64,000 nt of DNA. Source: Agromyces tardus (GTDB lineage Bacteria; Actinomycetota; Actinomycetes; Actinomycetales; Microbacteriaceae). Below the pieces are notes generated by a model. That model did no database searches, had not been told where the DNA came from, and saw only the letters and a program-made list of their open reading frames with translations. Shown one piece after another: positions 54,085-62,917 of this stretch; the stretch's first letter is position 1, and each line of letters starts with the position of its first letter. The position numbers were made by a program, and so were the translations under genes. The stretch covers positions 186,001-250,000 of the forward strand of contig NZ_RHHB01000002.1 of the NCBI RefSeq assembly GCF_003710805.1, in the 5' to 3' direction.

Positions 54085-54853
54085 GCGCGCCCTCGCCGCC
54101 TACGTCGACTCGGTGCGAGCTGCCCCGGGCACCGTGGCGGTGATCGCCGTGGGCTCGGTCGCTCGCGGCACCGAACGCGCGGACTCCGACGTCGACGTCT
54201 ACCTCGTGGTCGACGACGCCGCGTTCGAGTCGGCGCTCGCCGGCAACCGCCTCTCGTGGGTCGAGCGGCGCGACGCGGACTACCCCGGCGGATACGTCGA
54301 CGTGAAGCTCGCGAGCCCCGGGGTGCTCGCCGCCGCGGCCGAGGCGGGCGACGACCCGATGCGGGCCTCGTTCGAGGGCGCCCGCGTCGCGTTCCAGCGC
54401 GGCGGCGACCTCTCGGCTGTGCTCGAGTCGATCGTCACCCTCCCCGACGAGGGGTGGGAGCTGCGCGTGTGCGCCCACGTCGCCCAGGCGCGGATCCACG
54501 GCGGCTACTTCCTGCCGCAGGCGGCAGCCCACGACGACGCCTTCCTGTTGCAGCACGCTGCGACCCACCTCGCGCTGGCATCCGCCCGGGCGGCGTTCGC
54601 CGAGCGCCGTACCCTCCTGCGCGGCCCGAAGTACGTCGCCGCGACGCTCGCGCGCCTCGACCTGCCGCCCGGGTTCCTGGAGCGTTGGCGCGCGCTCGTG
54701 GAGCGGCCGGGCGTCGAGGAGGGCGCACTGCTGCTCGCGGCGCTGGATGACTGGCTCGGGCCCGCGATCGGCCCCGACGAGACGCTCTCCACGTTCATCC
54801 GCGACAACGAGCTCGCCTGGCTGCACGGAACACTCCCACCCGAGTACCGCTGA
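54071..54853 (+). CDS. Nucleotidyltransferase-domain protein
   Basis: The N-terminal part has the polymerase-beta-type nucleotidyltransferase motif GSVARGTERADSDVDVYLVV, followed by a helical C-terminal domain (about 100-260; LLQHAATHLALASARAAFAERR), as in aminoglycoside adenylyl- and other small-substrate transferases or HEPN-fused toxins-antitoxins. No substrate is evident. The start is unclear: TTG 54071 after GGGGGAGG is my choice; GTG 54041 is also in frame. It is translated with a short overlap from the GH78-like gene, an odd partner in a sugar operon. Confidence 0.7.
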   Translation: MEHHERALAAYVDSVRAAPGTVAVIAVGSVARGTERADSDVDVYLVVDDAAFESALAGNRLSWVERRDADYPGGYVDVKLASPGVLAAAAEAGDDPMRASFEGARVAFQRGGDLSAVLESIVTLPDEGWELRVCAHVAQARIHGGYFLPQAAAHDDAFLLQHAATHLALASARAAFAERRTLLRGPKYVAATLARLDLPPGFLERWRALVERPGVEEGALLLAALDDWLGPAIGPDETLSTFIRDNELAWLHGTLPPEYR

Positions 54854-54947
54854 GCCGGACGGTGCGGCTCCGGCTCCCGCACCCTCGGCCTGCGATCATG
54901 GAGGGACCGGGCACCGGCAGGCGCACCGGAACGACAGGAGGACGTGC

Positions 54948-55964
54948 GTGGCAGTGAGCGTGCGCGAGGTGGCGGCCGCGGCATCCGTGTCGGTGGGCAC
55001 CGTGTCGAACGTGCTCAACCGGCCCGACAAGGTCGCCCCGGCGACCGTGGCGCGCGTGCTCGCGGCGATCGAGGAGCTCGGGTTCGTGCGCAACGACGCC
55101 GCCCGGCAGTTGCGCGCCGGCCGCAGCCGCTCGATCGGACTCGTCGTGCTCGACGTGCGGAACCCGTTCTTCACCGAGGTCGCCCGCGGCGCGGAGGATC
55201 GTGCGGCGGAGGACGGCATGACGATCCTGCTCGGCAACAGCGACGAGAACGTCGACCGCGAGCACGCCTACCTCGACCTGTTCGAGGAGCAGCGCGTGCA
55301 CGGCGTGCTCATCTCGCCGCTCGGCGACGACCTGCCGCGGCTCGAACGCCTGCGCCGGCGCGGCACGCCCGTGGTGCTCGTCGACCGGGAGTCCGAGGAC
55401 CGCAGCATCTCGTCGGTGTCGGTCGACGACGTCGTGGGCGGCTCGCTCGCCGTGCGGCACCTCATCGAGACCGGCCGGCGACGCATCGCGTTCGTCGGCG
55501 GGCCGACGAGCATCCGCCAGGTCGCCGACCGGCTCGAGGGAGCACGCCGTGCGGTCGCCGAGGCGTCCGGTGTGACCCTCGAGGTCGTGGACACCGAGTC
55601 GCTCACCGTGCTGCAGGGGCGGGCGGCGGGCGAGGCGATCCGCCAGCGGCCCGCCTCCGAGCTGCCCGACGCGATCTTCGCCGCGAACGACCTGCTCGCG
55701 GTCGGCGTGCTGCAGGCGCTCATCATGCTCGGGTCGGTGCGCGTGCCCGAGGACATCGCGCTCATCGGCTACGACGACATCGACTTCGCGGCCGCGGCCG
55801 TGGTGCCGCTGTCGTCGATCCGCCAGCCCGCGACGCTCATCGGGTCCACGGCCGTCGACCTGCTGCTGCGGGAGGCCGACGCAGGCGACGGGTTCACGCC
55901 CGAGCAGGTGGAGTTCCAGCCGGAGCTCGTCGTGCGCGACTCGACGCGGCCGCCGGCCGGCTGA
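54948..55964 (+). CDS. LacI-family regulator, paralogue of the adjacent rhamnose regulator
   Basis: A 338-residue LacI repressor (helix-turn-helix about 3-50, VREVAAAASVSVGTVSNVLNRP; sugar domain about 58-335). It is strikingly similar along its whole length to the convergent LacI at 56069-57124 (shared SVGTVSNVLNRP, VRNDAAR, LRAG, YLDLFEEQ, HLIETGRRRIAFVGGP, DAIFAANDLLA). Both have Val-Gly at the operator-reading positions, so both should bind TGAATCGATTCA-like sites. GTG 54948 follows AGGAGG by five bases. Confidence 0.88.
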   Translation: MAVSVREVAAAASVSVGTVSNVLNRPDKVAPATVARVLAAIEELGFVRNDAARQLRAGRSRSIGLVVLDVRNPFFTEVARGAEDRAAEDGMTILLGNSDENVDREHAYLDLFEEQRVHGVLISPLGDDLPRLERLRRRGTPVVLVDRESEDRSISSVSVDDVVGGSLAVRHLIETGRRRIAFVGGPTSIRQVADRLEGARRAVAEASGVTLEVVDTESLTVLQGRAAGEAIRQRPASELPDAIFAANDLLAVGVLQALIMLGSVRVPEDIALIGYDDIDFAAAAVVPLSSIRQPATLIGSTAVDLLLREADAGDGFTPEQVEFQPELVVRDSTRPPAG

Positions 55965-55990
55965 GGCGTCGCGGGCCGCGGGTGGCGGGT

Positions 55991-56070
55991 CGCTCGACGC
56001 CCGCACCGCCGCATCCGCTCGACGCCCGCATCGCCGCATCCGCTCGACGGCCGCGTCGCGGAATCCGCTC
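55991..56070. repeat. Tandem 25-bp repeat between two LacI genes
   Basis: Three 25-bp units beginning CGCTCGACG lie at 55991-56015, 56016-56040 and 56041-56065, followed by a five-base start of a fourth. Units 1 and 2 differ at one base; unit 3 is more diverged. The last unit reaches the stop codon of the minus-strand LacI. Confidence 0.85.
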
Positions 56071-57124
56071 AGAACCCCGAGGCCGCCGCCGGTTTCGCCG
56101 GCGAGGACGACCCCCGTGCCGCGGTCGAGCGGCGGACGACCAGTTCGGGCAGGAACACGGTCTGGCGGGGGATCAGCTCGGGATCGGCGGTCTCCTCGAG
56201 CAGGATCCGCAAGGCAGTGCGGCCGATCACGGCGCTCGGCTGCCGCATCGACGACAGGGGCACGGCCGCCGCCGAGGCGAACGAGATGTCGTCGAATCCG
56301 ATGAGCGCGATGTCGTCGGGCACGAGCATGCGGCCGCCGACGATGAGCGCCTGCTGGAGGCCGAGGGCGAGCAGGTCGTTCGCGGCGAAGATCGCGTCGG
56401 GCCACTCCCGCCGCGGGCGCGAGAGGATGCGTGCGCCGGCGGCGGCGCCCTCGGCGACGGTGAGCGCGGTCGTGGCGACGACCTCGATCTCGACGGGCTC
56501 GGTGCTGTTCTCGACCGCCACCCGCGCGCCCGCGAGCCGATCGGTGACCTGCCGGATCTCGAACGGTCCGCCGACGAACGCGATGCGCCGACGCCCCGTC
56601 TCGATGAGGTGCTCGACCGCCATGCGGCCGCCCACGACGCTGTCGACCGACACGGAGCTGAATCGCCCGTCGCCGCTCAGCCGGTCGACGAGCACGGCGG
56701 GGATGCCGCGCGCCCGCAGCCGCTCGAGCCGCGGGTTGATGTCGCTGTAGGGCGAGATGAGCACGCCGCGCACCTGCTGCTCCTCGAAGAGGTCGAGGTA
56801 CATGCGCTCGCGCGCGACGTCCTCGTCGGTGTTGCCGTAGAGGATGGCGATGCCGTGCTTCGACGCCTCGTCCTCCGCGCCGCGCACGACGTCGCCGAAG
56901 AAGGGGTTCTGTCCGTCGAGGACGACGAAGCCCACGGTCGTGCTCGTGCCGGCGCGGAGCTTTCGGGCGGCGTCGTTGCGCACGTAGCCGAGTTCCTCGA
57001 TGGCCCGCTGCACGCGCTGGACCGACTCGGCGGAGACCTCGCCCGGGCGGTTGAGCACGTTGGACACGGTGCCGACCGAGACGCCGGCGCGCTGGGCGAC
57101 ATCGCGGATGCTCGCCGGTGTCAT
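56069..57124 (-). CDS. LacI-family regulator of the rhamnose importer and catabolic operon (inferred)
   Basis: A 351-residue LacI repressor (helix-turn-helix about 5-52, IRDVAQRAGVSVGTVSNVLNRP; sugar-binding domain about 62-325; Ala/Ser-rich tail). It is divergent from rhaTPQS, with a perfect TGAATCGATTCA operator between them, and the same operator precedes the catabolic operon. It is therefore the best candidate for the rhamnose repressor, released by L-rhamnose or a pathway intermediate. ATG 57124 follows AAGGAG; a longer frame to 57184 would overlap the importer's -35 region. Confidence 0.87.
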   Translation of the reverse strand: MTPASIRDVAQRAGVSVGTVSNVLNRPGEVSAESVQRVQRAIEELGYVRNDAARKLRAGTSTTVGFVVLDGQNPFFGDVVRGAEDEASKHGIAILYGNTDEDVARERMYLDLFEEQQVRGVLISPYSDINPRLERLRARGIPAVLVDRLSGDGRFSSVSVDSVVGGRMAVEHLIETGRRRIAFVGGPFEIRQVTDRLAGARVAVENSTEPVEIEVVATTALTVAEGAAAGARILSRPRREWPDAIFAANDLLALGLQQALIVGGRMLVPDDIALIGFDDISFASAAAVPLSSMRQPSAVIGRTALRILLEETADPELIPRQTVFLPELVVRRSTAARGSSSPAKPAAASGF

Positions 57125-57171
57125 CCGTGCTCCTTCATCGTCGACTGGTCGGATCATTCGGTCGGTGCGAC

Positions 57172-57228
57172 TTGACCGCTGCACTCGACCTCCATAGAGT
57201 ATGCCTGAATCGAGCCTGAATCGATTCA
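57172..57228 (+). promoter_or_regulatory. Promoter and LacI operators of the rhamnose importer
   Basis: TTGACC (57172-57177), a 17-bp spacer and TAGAGT (57195-57200) form the promoter. TGAATCGA at 57206-57213 is a half site and TGAATCGATTCA at 57217-57228 a perfect palindrome, 11 bp apart and just after the expected start of transcription. GAAATGTTTC at 57229-57238 is a further weak palindrome. Confidence 0.82.
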
Positions 57229-57255
57229 GAAATGTTTCACCTCAAGGAGGAGGAC

Positions 57256-58794
57256 GTGCCAGTGCCCGAAGAAGCACCGCCGACGGCATCGCCCGCGCCG
57301 CCCGCGCTCGAACTGTCGAGGGTGGTCAAGTCGTTCGGGGCGGTCGTGGCCCTCCGCTCCGGCACCATCACGCTCGAGGAGGGCTCCATCCACGCCCTCA
57401 TCGGCGAGAACGGCGCCGGCAAGTCGACGCTCGTGAAGATCATCGCGGGGCTCTACCGGCGGGATGCCGGCACCTTCCGCCTGCGCGGCGAGGACGTCGA
57501 CTTCCACAGCACGGCCCAGTCGAAGGCCTCGGGCATCGCGGTCATCTACCAGGAGCCGACGCTCTTCCCCGACCTCTCGGTCACCGAGAACATCTTCATG
57601 GGCCGCCAGCCCACGAACCGCTTCGGGCGCATCGACCGCAAGGCGATGCGCGCCGAGACGCAGCAGATCTTCGGCCGCCTCGGCGTCTCGATCGATCCCG
57701 ACCGCGTGACCGAGGGCCTCTCGATCGCCGACCAGCAGATCATCGAGATCGCCAAGGCCATCTCGCTCGACGCCCGCGTGCTCATCATGGACGAGCCGAC
57801 CGCGGCGCTCAGCGGCGTCGAGGTCGAGCGGCTCTTCGCCGTCGCCCGGAGCCTGCGCGACGAGGGCCGGGCGCTCATGTTCATCTCGCACCGCTTCGAC
57901 GAGGTCTTCGCGCTCTGCGACACCGTCACCGTGATGCGCGACGGCAGCTACATCGCCACCACGCCCATTCGCGAGACGAGCGTCGACGAGCTCGTGCGCC
58001 AGATGGTCGGCCGGGATGTCGCGGAGCTGTTCCCGAAGCTCCCGGCCGAGATCGGCGACGACGTGCTCGTCGTCGAGGGCCTCACCCGGGCGGGCGTCTT
58101 CCACGACATCAGCTTCTCCGTGCGCGCCGGCGAGATCGTCGGCCTCGCGGGGCTCGTGGGCGCCGGACGCTCCGAGGTCGCCCGCGCGGTCTTCGGGGTC
58201 GACCCCTACGAATCGGGGTCGGTGCGACTCGGCGGTCGCCAGCTGCCCAAGGGCAACCCGCGCGTCGCGATGGCGCGCGGCCTCGCCCTCGTGCCCGAGG
58301 ACCGACGCAAGCAGGGCCTCGTGCTCGACGAGAGCGTCGCGCGGAACATCACGCTCGCCATCCGCGGCTCGCTCGCGAAGGCCGGCCTGCTCTGGAGCGG
58401 ACCCGAGAACGAGGCCGCCGCGATCTGGTCGAGCCGCCTCGAGGTCAAGACGGCGTCGCTCGACGCCGAGACCGGCACGCTGAGCGGCGGCAACCAGCAG
58501 AAGGTCGTGCTCGGCAAGTGGCTCGCCACGGACCCGAAGGTGCTCATCGTCGACGAGCCCACGCGCGGCATCGACGTGGGCACCAAGGCCGAGGTGCACC
58601 GGCTCCTCTCCGAACTCGCCCAGCAGGGCCTCGCGATCCTCATGATCTCCTCCGAGCTCCCCGAGGTGCTCGGCATGGCCGACCGCGTGCTCGTCATGCG
58701 CGAGGGCCACCTCACCGGCGAGTTCCCCCGATCCGAGGCGACCCCCGAGGCGGTCATGTTCGCCGCGACCGCAGACAAGGAGGCCGCGCTGTGA
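57256..58794 (+). CDS. rhaT: Rhamnose ABC transporter ATPase (CUT2, duplicated ATPase)
   Basis: A 512-residue protein with two ATP-binding cassettes, as in all CUT2 (ribose-type) systems. The first (about 15-240) has Walker [10 protein letters not shown], signature LSIADQQ and Walker [11 protein letters not shown]. The second (about 255-500) has the degenerate [18 protein letters not shown] and [11 protein letters not shown]. The order ATPase-permease-permease-binding protein behind a rhamnose-type operator matches RhaTPQS of rhizobia. GTG 57256 after AAGGAGGAGG is preferred to ATG 57232, which would have no proper ribosome binding site and lies close to the operator. Confidence 0.88.
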   Translation: MPVPEEAPPTASPAPPALELSRVVKSFGAVVALRSGTITLEEGSIHALIGENGAGKSTLVKIIAGLYRRDAGTFRLRGEDVDFHSTAQSKASGIAVIYQEPTLFPDLSVTENIFMGRQPTNRFGRIDRKAMRAETQQIFGRLGVSIDPDRVTEGLSIADQQIIEIAKAISLDARVLIMDEPTAALSGVEVERLFAVARSLRDEGRALMFISHRFDEVFALCDTVTVMRDGSYIATTPIRETSVDELVRQMVGRDVAELFPKLPAEIGDDVLVVEGLTRAGVFHDISFSVRAGEIVGLAGLVGAGRSEVARAVFGVDPYESGSVRLGGRQLPKGNPRVAMARGLALVPEDRRKQGLVLDESVARNITLAIRGSLAKAGLLWSGPENEAAAIWSSRLEVKTASLDAETGTLSGGNQQKVVLGKWLATDPKVLIVDEPTRGIDVGTKAEVHRLLSELAQQGLAILMISSELPEVLGMADRVLVMREGHLTGEFPRSEATPEAVMFAATADKEAAL

Positions 58795-59828
58795 CCGCGA
58801 CCGTCGCCCCGCCGACCGCTCCCGTCCACCCCGTCAGCCGCGCTGCGGGGCGTATCCTCAAGGCGCGCGAGACCGGCATCCTCATCGCGCTCATCGCGGT
58901 GATCGTGGTCGCCACGATCCGCAACCCCGCGTTCCTCTTCTCGAGCGACGGATTCCGCGACCTGCTGCTGACCCCCTCGCTGCTGCTGCTCGTGGCGGTC
59001 GGGCAGGCCGTCGTGATCATCACGCGCAACGTCGACCTCTCGGTCGGATCCATCCTCGGGCTCACCGCCTACCTCACGGGACGCCTGTTCATCGACCTGC
59101 AGGGCATCCCGCCGATCCTCGTGTTCGTCGCGGGCGTCGCCCTCGGCGCGTTCCTCGGCCTCGTCAACGGCGCGCTCGTGGCGTTCGCCAAGGTGCCCGC
59201 GCTCGTGATCACGCTCGGCACGCTGTACATCTACCGCGGCATCAACGTCGCGTGGGCGGGCGGCGACCGCATCAACGCGTCCGACCTGCCCGCCGACTTC
59301 CGCGGCCTCGGCACCGGGCAGATCCTCGGCATCCCGATCCTCACGATCATCGCCGCGATCGTGCTCGTCGCGGCCGCCTGGTACCTGCGCAATCTCCGCA
59401 GCGGTCGCGAGCTCTACGCGATCGGATCGGACCCGGCCGCGGCCCACCTCTACGGACTGCGGGTCACCAGCCGGGTGCTCGGTGCGTTCCTCGTGAGCGG
59501 CGCGCTCTCCGGTCTCGCGGGCGTGCTCTACGCCGCGCGGTACGGCACGGTGAGCTCCGCCGCCGGAACCGGCTGGGAGCTGCAGGCGATCGGCGCGGCC
59601 GTCATCGGCGGTGTCGCGATCTCGGGCGGCGTCGGCACCGTGTGGGGTGCCGCGATCGGCGCCTACCTGCTGCTGACCATCAACCGCGCGCTGCCGATCC
59701 TCGGCATCGAGGACTTCTGGCAGCGCGCCGTCGTGGGCGTGCTCATCATCGGCGCGATCGTGCTCGACCGGCTGCTCGCGCTCCGACAATCTCGCAAGCT
59801 CCTCGAAGCCAGGGAGGACGACCGATGA
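58791..59828 (+). CDS. rhaP: Rhamnose ABC transporter permease
   Basis: A 345-residue CUT2 permease with eight to ten membrane helices. It shows the family segments [41 protein letters not shown] and [15 protein letters not shown]. It forms the channel with the next permease. The GTG start overlaps the ATPase stop (GTGA). Confidence 0.87.
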   Translation: MTATVAPPTAPVHPVSRAAGRILKARETGILIALIAVIVVATIRNPAFLFSSDGFRDLLLTPSLLLLVAVGQAVVIITRNVDLSVGSILGLTAYLTGRLFIDLQGIPPILVFVAGVALGAFLGLVNGALVAFAKVPALVITLGTLYIYRGINVAWAGGDRINASDLPADFRGLGTGQILGIPILTIIAAIVLVAAAWYLRNLRSGRELYAIGSDPAAAHLYGLRVTSRVLGAFLVSGALSGLAGVLYAARYGTVSSAAGTGWELQAIGAAVIGGVAISGGVGTVWGAAIGAYLLLTINRALPILGIEDFWQRAVVGVLIIGAIVLDRLLALRQSRKLLEAREDDR

Positions 59829-60889
59829 CGACCACCGCCCCCGAGACCCGGACCGTGCGCACCTACAGGGCGCACGCCCACCCGGCCTGGCGTCGCATCC
59901 TGCTCACCCGCGAGATGGCGGTGATCGCCCTGCTCGTCGTCGTGATCGCCGTGGCCCTCGCGGTCGTGCCGAACTTCGACAGCCCGCTCACCGTGACCTA
60001 CCTGCTGCGCGACCTCGCGCCGATCCTGCTGATCGCGCTGCCGATGACGCTCATCATCATCACCGAGGAGATCGACCTCTCGGTGGCGAGCATCGTCGGG
60101 CTCACGAGCGTCATGACCGGCATCCTCACGCAGGCGGGATGGGACTTCCCCGTCGCGGCCGTCGCGGCGATCCTCGTCGGCACGGTCGCGGGCGTCATCA
60201 ACGGGTTCCTCGTGACCGTGGTGGGCCTACCCTCGCTCGCCGTGACGATCGGCACGCTCGCGCTGTTCCGCGGCATCGCCGTGGGCCTGCTCGGCACCAC
60301 CGCGATCACCGACTTCCCCGAGTTCTGGAGCGACCTCGCGAAGGACAACATCCCCGGCACGCCGATCCCCGGCATCATGATCCCGTTCGTCGTGCTCGCG
60401 ATCGTGTTCGCCGTGCTGCTGCACTTCACGCCGTTCGGGCGCTCGCTCTACGCGATCGGCTTGAACAAGGAGGCCGCCGCCTTCTCGGGCGTCGACGTGG
60501 GCCGCACGAAGTTCCTGCTCTTCGTGCTGAGCGGCACCGTCTCGGGCTTCGCCGGCGTGTACTTCACGCTGCTCTACAGCAACGCACGCGGCGACAACGC
60601 GACGGGCCTGGAGCTCTCGGTCATCGCAGCCGTGCTGCTCGGCGGTGTCTCGATCTTCGGCGGCCGCGGCGCGCTGCACGGCGTGATCGCCGGCGTGCTG
60701 CTGATCGGAACGCTCGGCAGCGCCCTGCGACTCGCCGGGGTCACCTCCGACATCATCAACGTCATCACCGGGGTGCTGCTCGTGCTCTCGGTGGTGTCCG
60801 CAAGCTTCCTCGCCTGGCTCCGCTCGCGGCGGATCTCGGCGATCGGGAGGAAGAAGGGTCGCACTTCGAGCGCAGCAGAGCCGATCTGA
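59825..60889 (+). CDS. rhaQ: Rhamnose ABC transporter permease
   Basis: A 354-residue CUT2 permease, paralogous to the preceding one ([58 protein letters not shown]). It starts by ATGA overlap with rhaP. Sixty-three bases separate it from rhaS, with a ribosome binding site GGAAGGAAAC. Confidence 0.87.
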   Translation: MTTTAPETRTVRTYRAHAHPAWRRILLTREMAVIALLVVVIAVALAVVPNFDSPLTVTYLLRDLAPILLIALPMTLIIITEEIDLSVASIVGLTSVMTGILTQAGWDFPVAAVAAILVGTVAGVINGFLVTVVGLPSLAVTIGTLALFRGIAVGLLGTTAITDFPEFWSDLAKDNIPGTPIPGIMIPFVVLAIVFAVLLHFTPFGRSLYAIGLNKEAAAFSGVDVGRTKFLLFVLSGTVSGFAGVYFTLLYSNARGDNATGLELSVIAAVLLGGVSIFGGRGALHGVIAGVLLIGTLGSALRLAGVTSDIINVITGVLLVLSVVSASFLAWLRSRRISAIGRKKGRTSSAAEPI

Positions 60890-60952
60890 CCTCAGCACCA
60901 CCTGTCATCACAGTCAGTCCGGTATCCACCGGAACCATGGAAGGAAACAACG

Positions 60953-61999
60953 ATGTTCACTCATGACCGCAAGCGCCGCCTCGGCGTCTCGATCACCGCG
61001 CTGGCCGTCGGCGCCGCGCTCGCCCTCACCGGATGCTCGGCGGGCGGCGGCGGCGACGCCGGCAGCAGCGACGGCGCGAGCGACGCCAACCTGGCGATCA
61101 CGTTCCTGCCCAAGAACCTGGGCAACCCGTACTTCGACACGTCGAACGCGGGCGGCGAGGAGGCCATCAAGGAGTTCGGCGGCACCTATGCCGAGGTCGG
61201 CCCGGCCGAGGCGTCCCCGACCTCGCAGGTCACGTTCATCCAGACCGCCGCACAGCAGGGCGTGGGCGGTCTCGTCGTCTCGGCGAACGACCCCGAGGCG
61301 ATCTGCGACGCCCTCAATGAGGCGCGCGACGCGGGCGTGAAGGTCGTCACGTTCGACTCCGACACGAACCCCGACTGCCGCGATCTGTTCATCAACCAGG
61401 CCACCGCCGAGGGCATCGCCAAGTCGCAGGTCGACCTGATCGCCGAGCAGATCGGCGACGCGGGCCAGGTCGCGATCCTCTCGGCATCCGCCAACGCGAC
61501 GAACCAGAACGCCTGGATCGAGCTCATGAAGACCGACCTGGCCGACAACCACCCGAACATCGAGCTCGTCGAGACGGTGTACGGCGACGACGACGACCAG
61601 ACCTCGTTCGACAAGACCGCGGCGCTGTTGCAGACCTACCCCGACCTGAAGGGCATCATCTCGCCCACCACGGTCGGCATCTCCGCCGCGGCCCGCTACC
61701 TGTCGACCTCGGAGTACAAGGGCAAGGTCGCACTGACCGGCCTCGGCACCCCCAACCAGATGCGCGAGTACGTCAAGGACGGCACCGTGACCGCGTTCGC
61801 GCTGTGGAACCCGGCCGACCTGGGCTACCTCGCCGCGTACGCGACGAAGGCGCTCATCGAGGGCGACATCACGGGCAAGGAAGGCGACACCTTCGACGCC
61901 GGCAAGCTCGGCGAGTACGAGGTCGGCGCCGACAGCGTCGTGCTCCTCGGCGACCCCTACGTGTTCAACGCCGACAACATCGACGACTTCGACTTCTGA
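60953..61999 (+). CDS. rhaS: Rhamnose-binding lipoprotein of the ABC importer
   Basis: A 348-residue lipoprotein (lipobox LTGC, Cys28) with a ribose-binding-protein-like fold (ITFLPKNLGNPYFDTSNAGGEEAIKEFGG; VVTFDSDTNPDC; TGLGTPNQMREYVKDGTVTAFALWNPADLGYLAAY). It closely resembles RhaS of rhizobial and actinobacterial rhamnose importers. It delivers L-rhamnose to RhaP/RhaQ. The last gene of the importer operon, it is followed by a large hairpin. Confidence 0.9.
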   Translation: MFTHDRKRRLGVSITALAVGAALALTGCSAGGGGDAGSSDGASDANLAITFLPKNLGNPYFDTSNAGGEEAIKEFGGTYAEVGPAEASPTSQVTFIQTAAQQGVGGLVVSANDPEAICDALNEARDAGVKVVTFDSDTNPDCRDLFINQATAEGIAKSQVDLIAEQIGDAGQVAILSASANATNQNAWIELMKTDLADNHPNIELVETVYGDDDDQTSFDKTAALLQTYPDLKGIISPTTVGISAAARYLSTSEYKGKVALTGLGTPNQMREYVKDGTVTAFALWNPADLGYLAAYATKALIEGDITGKEGDTFDAGKLGEYEVGADSVVLLGDPYVFNADNIDDFDF

Positions 62000-62014
62000 G
62001 CCGTCGGGCGTGAG

Positions 62015-62049
62015 GGGCCCGGCCCGCGGTCATCCGCGGTGCCGGGCCC
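62015..62049 (+). terminator. Hairpin terminator of the importer operon
   Basis: GGGCCCGGCCCGCGG (62015-62029) pairs with 62034-62049 around the loop TCAT, with one bulged base. It starts 15 bases after the rhaS stop. Confidence 0.72.
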
Positions 62050-62107
62050 TTCGGCGTCCGTGCGCGGCTGCGGATGTCGCCGGCGAGCGAGGGGTGCGGT
62101 AGCCTAT

Positions 62108-62130
62108 CCGGTAAACCGGTCAACCGGTTA
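62108..62130. promoter_or_regulatory. Three CCGGT iterons upstream of the SDR gene
   Basis: CCGGT occurs at 62108, 62116 and 62124, exactly 8 bp apart (CCGGTAAA, CCGGTCAA, CCGGTTAT). AACCGGTT within the array is also a perfect palindrome. The site is 29 bases before the ATG at 62159 and is likely to bind a regulator not encoded nearby. Confidence 0.6.
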
Positions 62131-62158
62131 TGGCAGACGGGACTGCGAAGGGGCAGAC

Positions 62159-62917
62159 ATGGGCGAACGGCTCACTGGAAAGACGGCGCTCGTCACGGGC
62201 GCCGCATCGGGCATCGGGCGCCAGGTCGCCCTGCGATTCCTGCGCGAGGGCGCCCGGGTGGCGTTCGCCGACCGCGACCGTGCGGCCCTCGAATCCGCCG
62301 TGGCAGGCCTCGGCGACAGCGCGCGGGCCGTCGTCATGGACATCTCCGACGAGGCGTCCGTCGAGGCTGCCTTCGCCTCGCTCATCGACGACGGCCGGCG
62401 CCCGGACGTGGTCGTCGCGAACGCGGGCGTACAGCTCTTCGGCCACGACGCCAAGGCCGCCGACCTCGACCTCGAGGTGTGGCGGCGCACGATCGACGTC
62501 AACCTCACGGGCACCTTCCTCACCCTCAAGCACACCGTGCGGGCGATGCTGGGCGGCGAGGGCGGCTCCATCATCCTCACCGGCAGTCCCACGGGCGTGC
62601 GCGGCGAGGGCGCCGACTTCACGGCGTACAGCGCCTCGAAGGCCGGTGTGCACGGCCTCGGTCGCACCGTCGCCGCGGCGTACGCCCGCGACGGGATCCG
62701 GGTGAACACCGTCATCCCGGCGTACACCGAGACGCCGCTCGTCTCGACGCTCACGCACGACACCGAGGCGCATACCGCGATCGTCGGCCGCATCCCGATG
62801 GGACGCTCGGGCTCGCCCGCCGACGTCGAGGGCATCATGGTCTACCTCGCGAGCGACGAGAGCGCATTCGCCACCGGTTCCGCGTTCGCCGTCGACGGCG
62901 GGATGTCGGTGCTGTGA
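62159..62917 (+). CDS. Short-chain dehydrogenase/reductase (SDR)
   Basis: A 252-residue classical SDR with cofactor motif TGAASGIG, NAG in VVANAGVQ, catalytic Ser in ILTGSPTG, and YSASK (Tyr/Lys). FADRD after the second strand suggests NAD preference. It probably oxidises a sugar or sugar acid, given the coupled downstream gene and the rhamnose locus, but the substrate is unknown. The start follows AAGGGGC; the stop overlaps the next gene (GTGA). It is separated from rhaS by a terminator and has its own operator-like iterons. Confidence 0.87.
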   Translation: MGERLTGKTALVTGAASGIGRQVALRFLREGARVAFADRDRAALESAVAGLGDSARAVVMDISDEASVEAAFASLIDDGRRPDVVVANAGVQLFGHDAKAADLDLEVWRRTIDVNLTGTFLTLKHTVRAMLGGEGGSIILTGSPTGVRGEGADFTAYSASKAGVHGLGRTVAAAYARDGIRVNTVIPAYTETPLVSTLTHDTEAHTAIVGRIPMGRSGSPADVEGIMVYLASDESAFATGSAFAVDGGMSVL

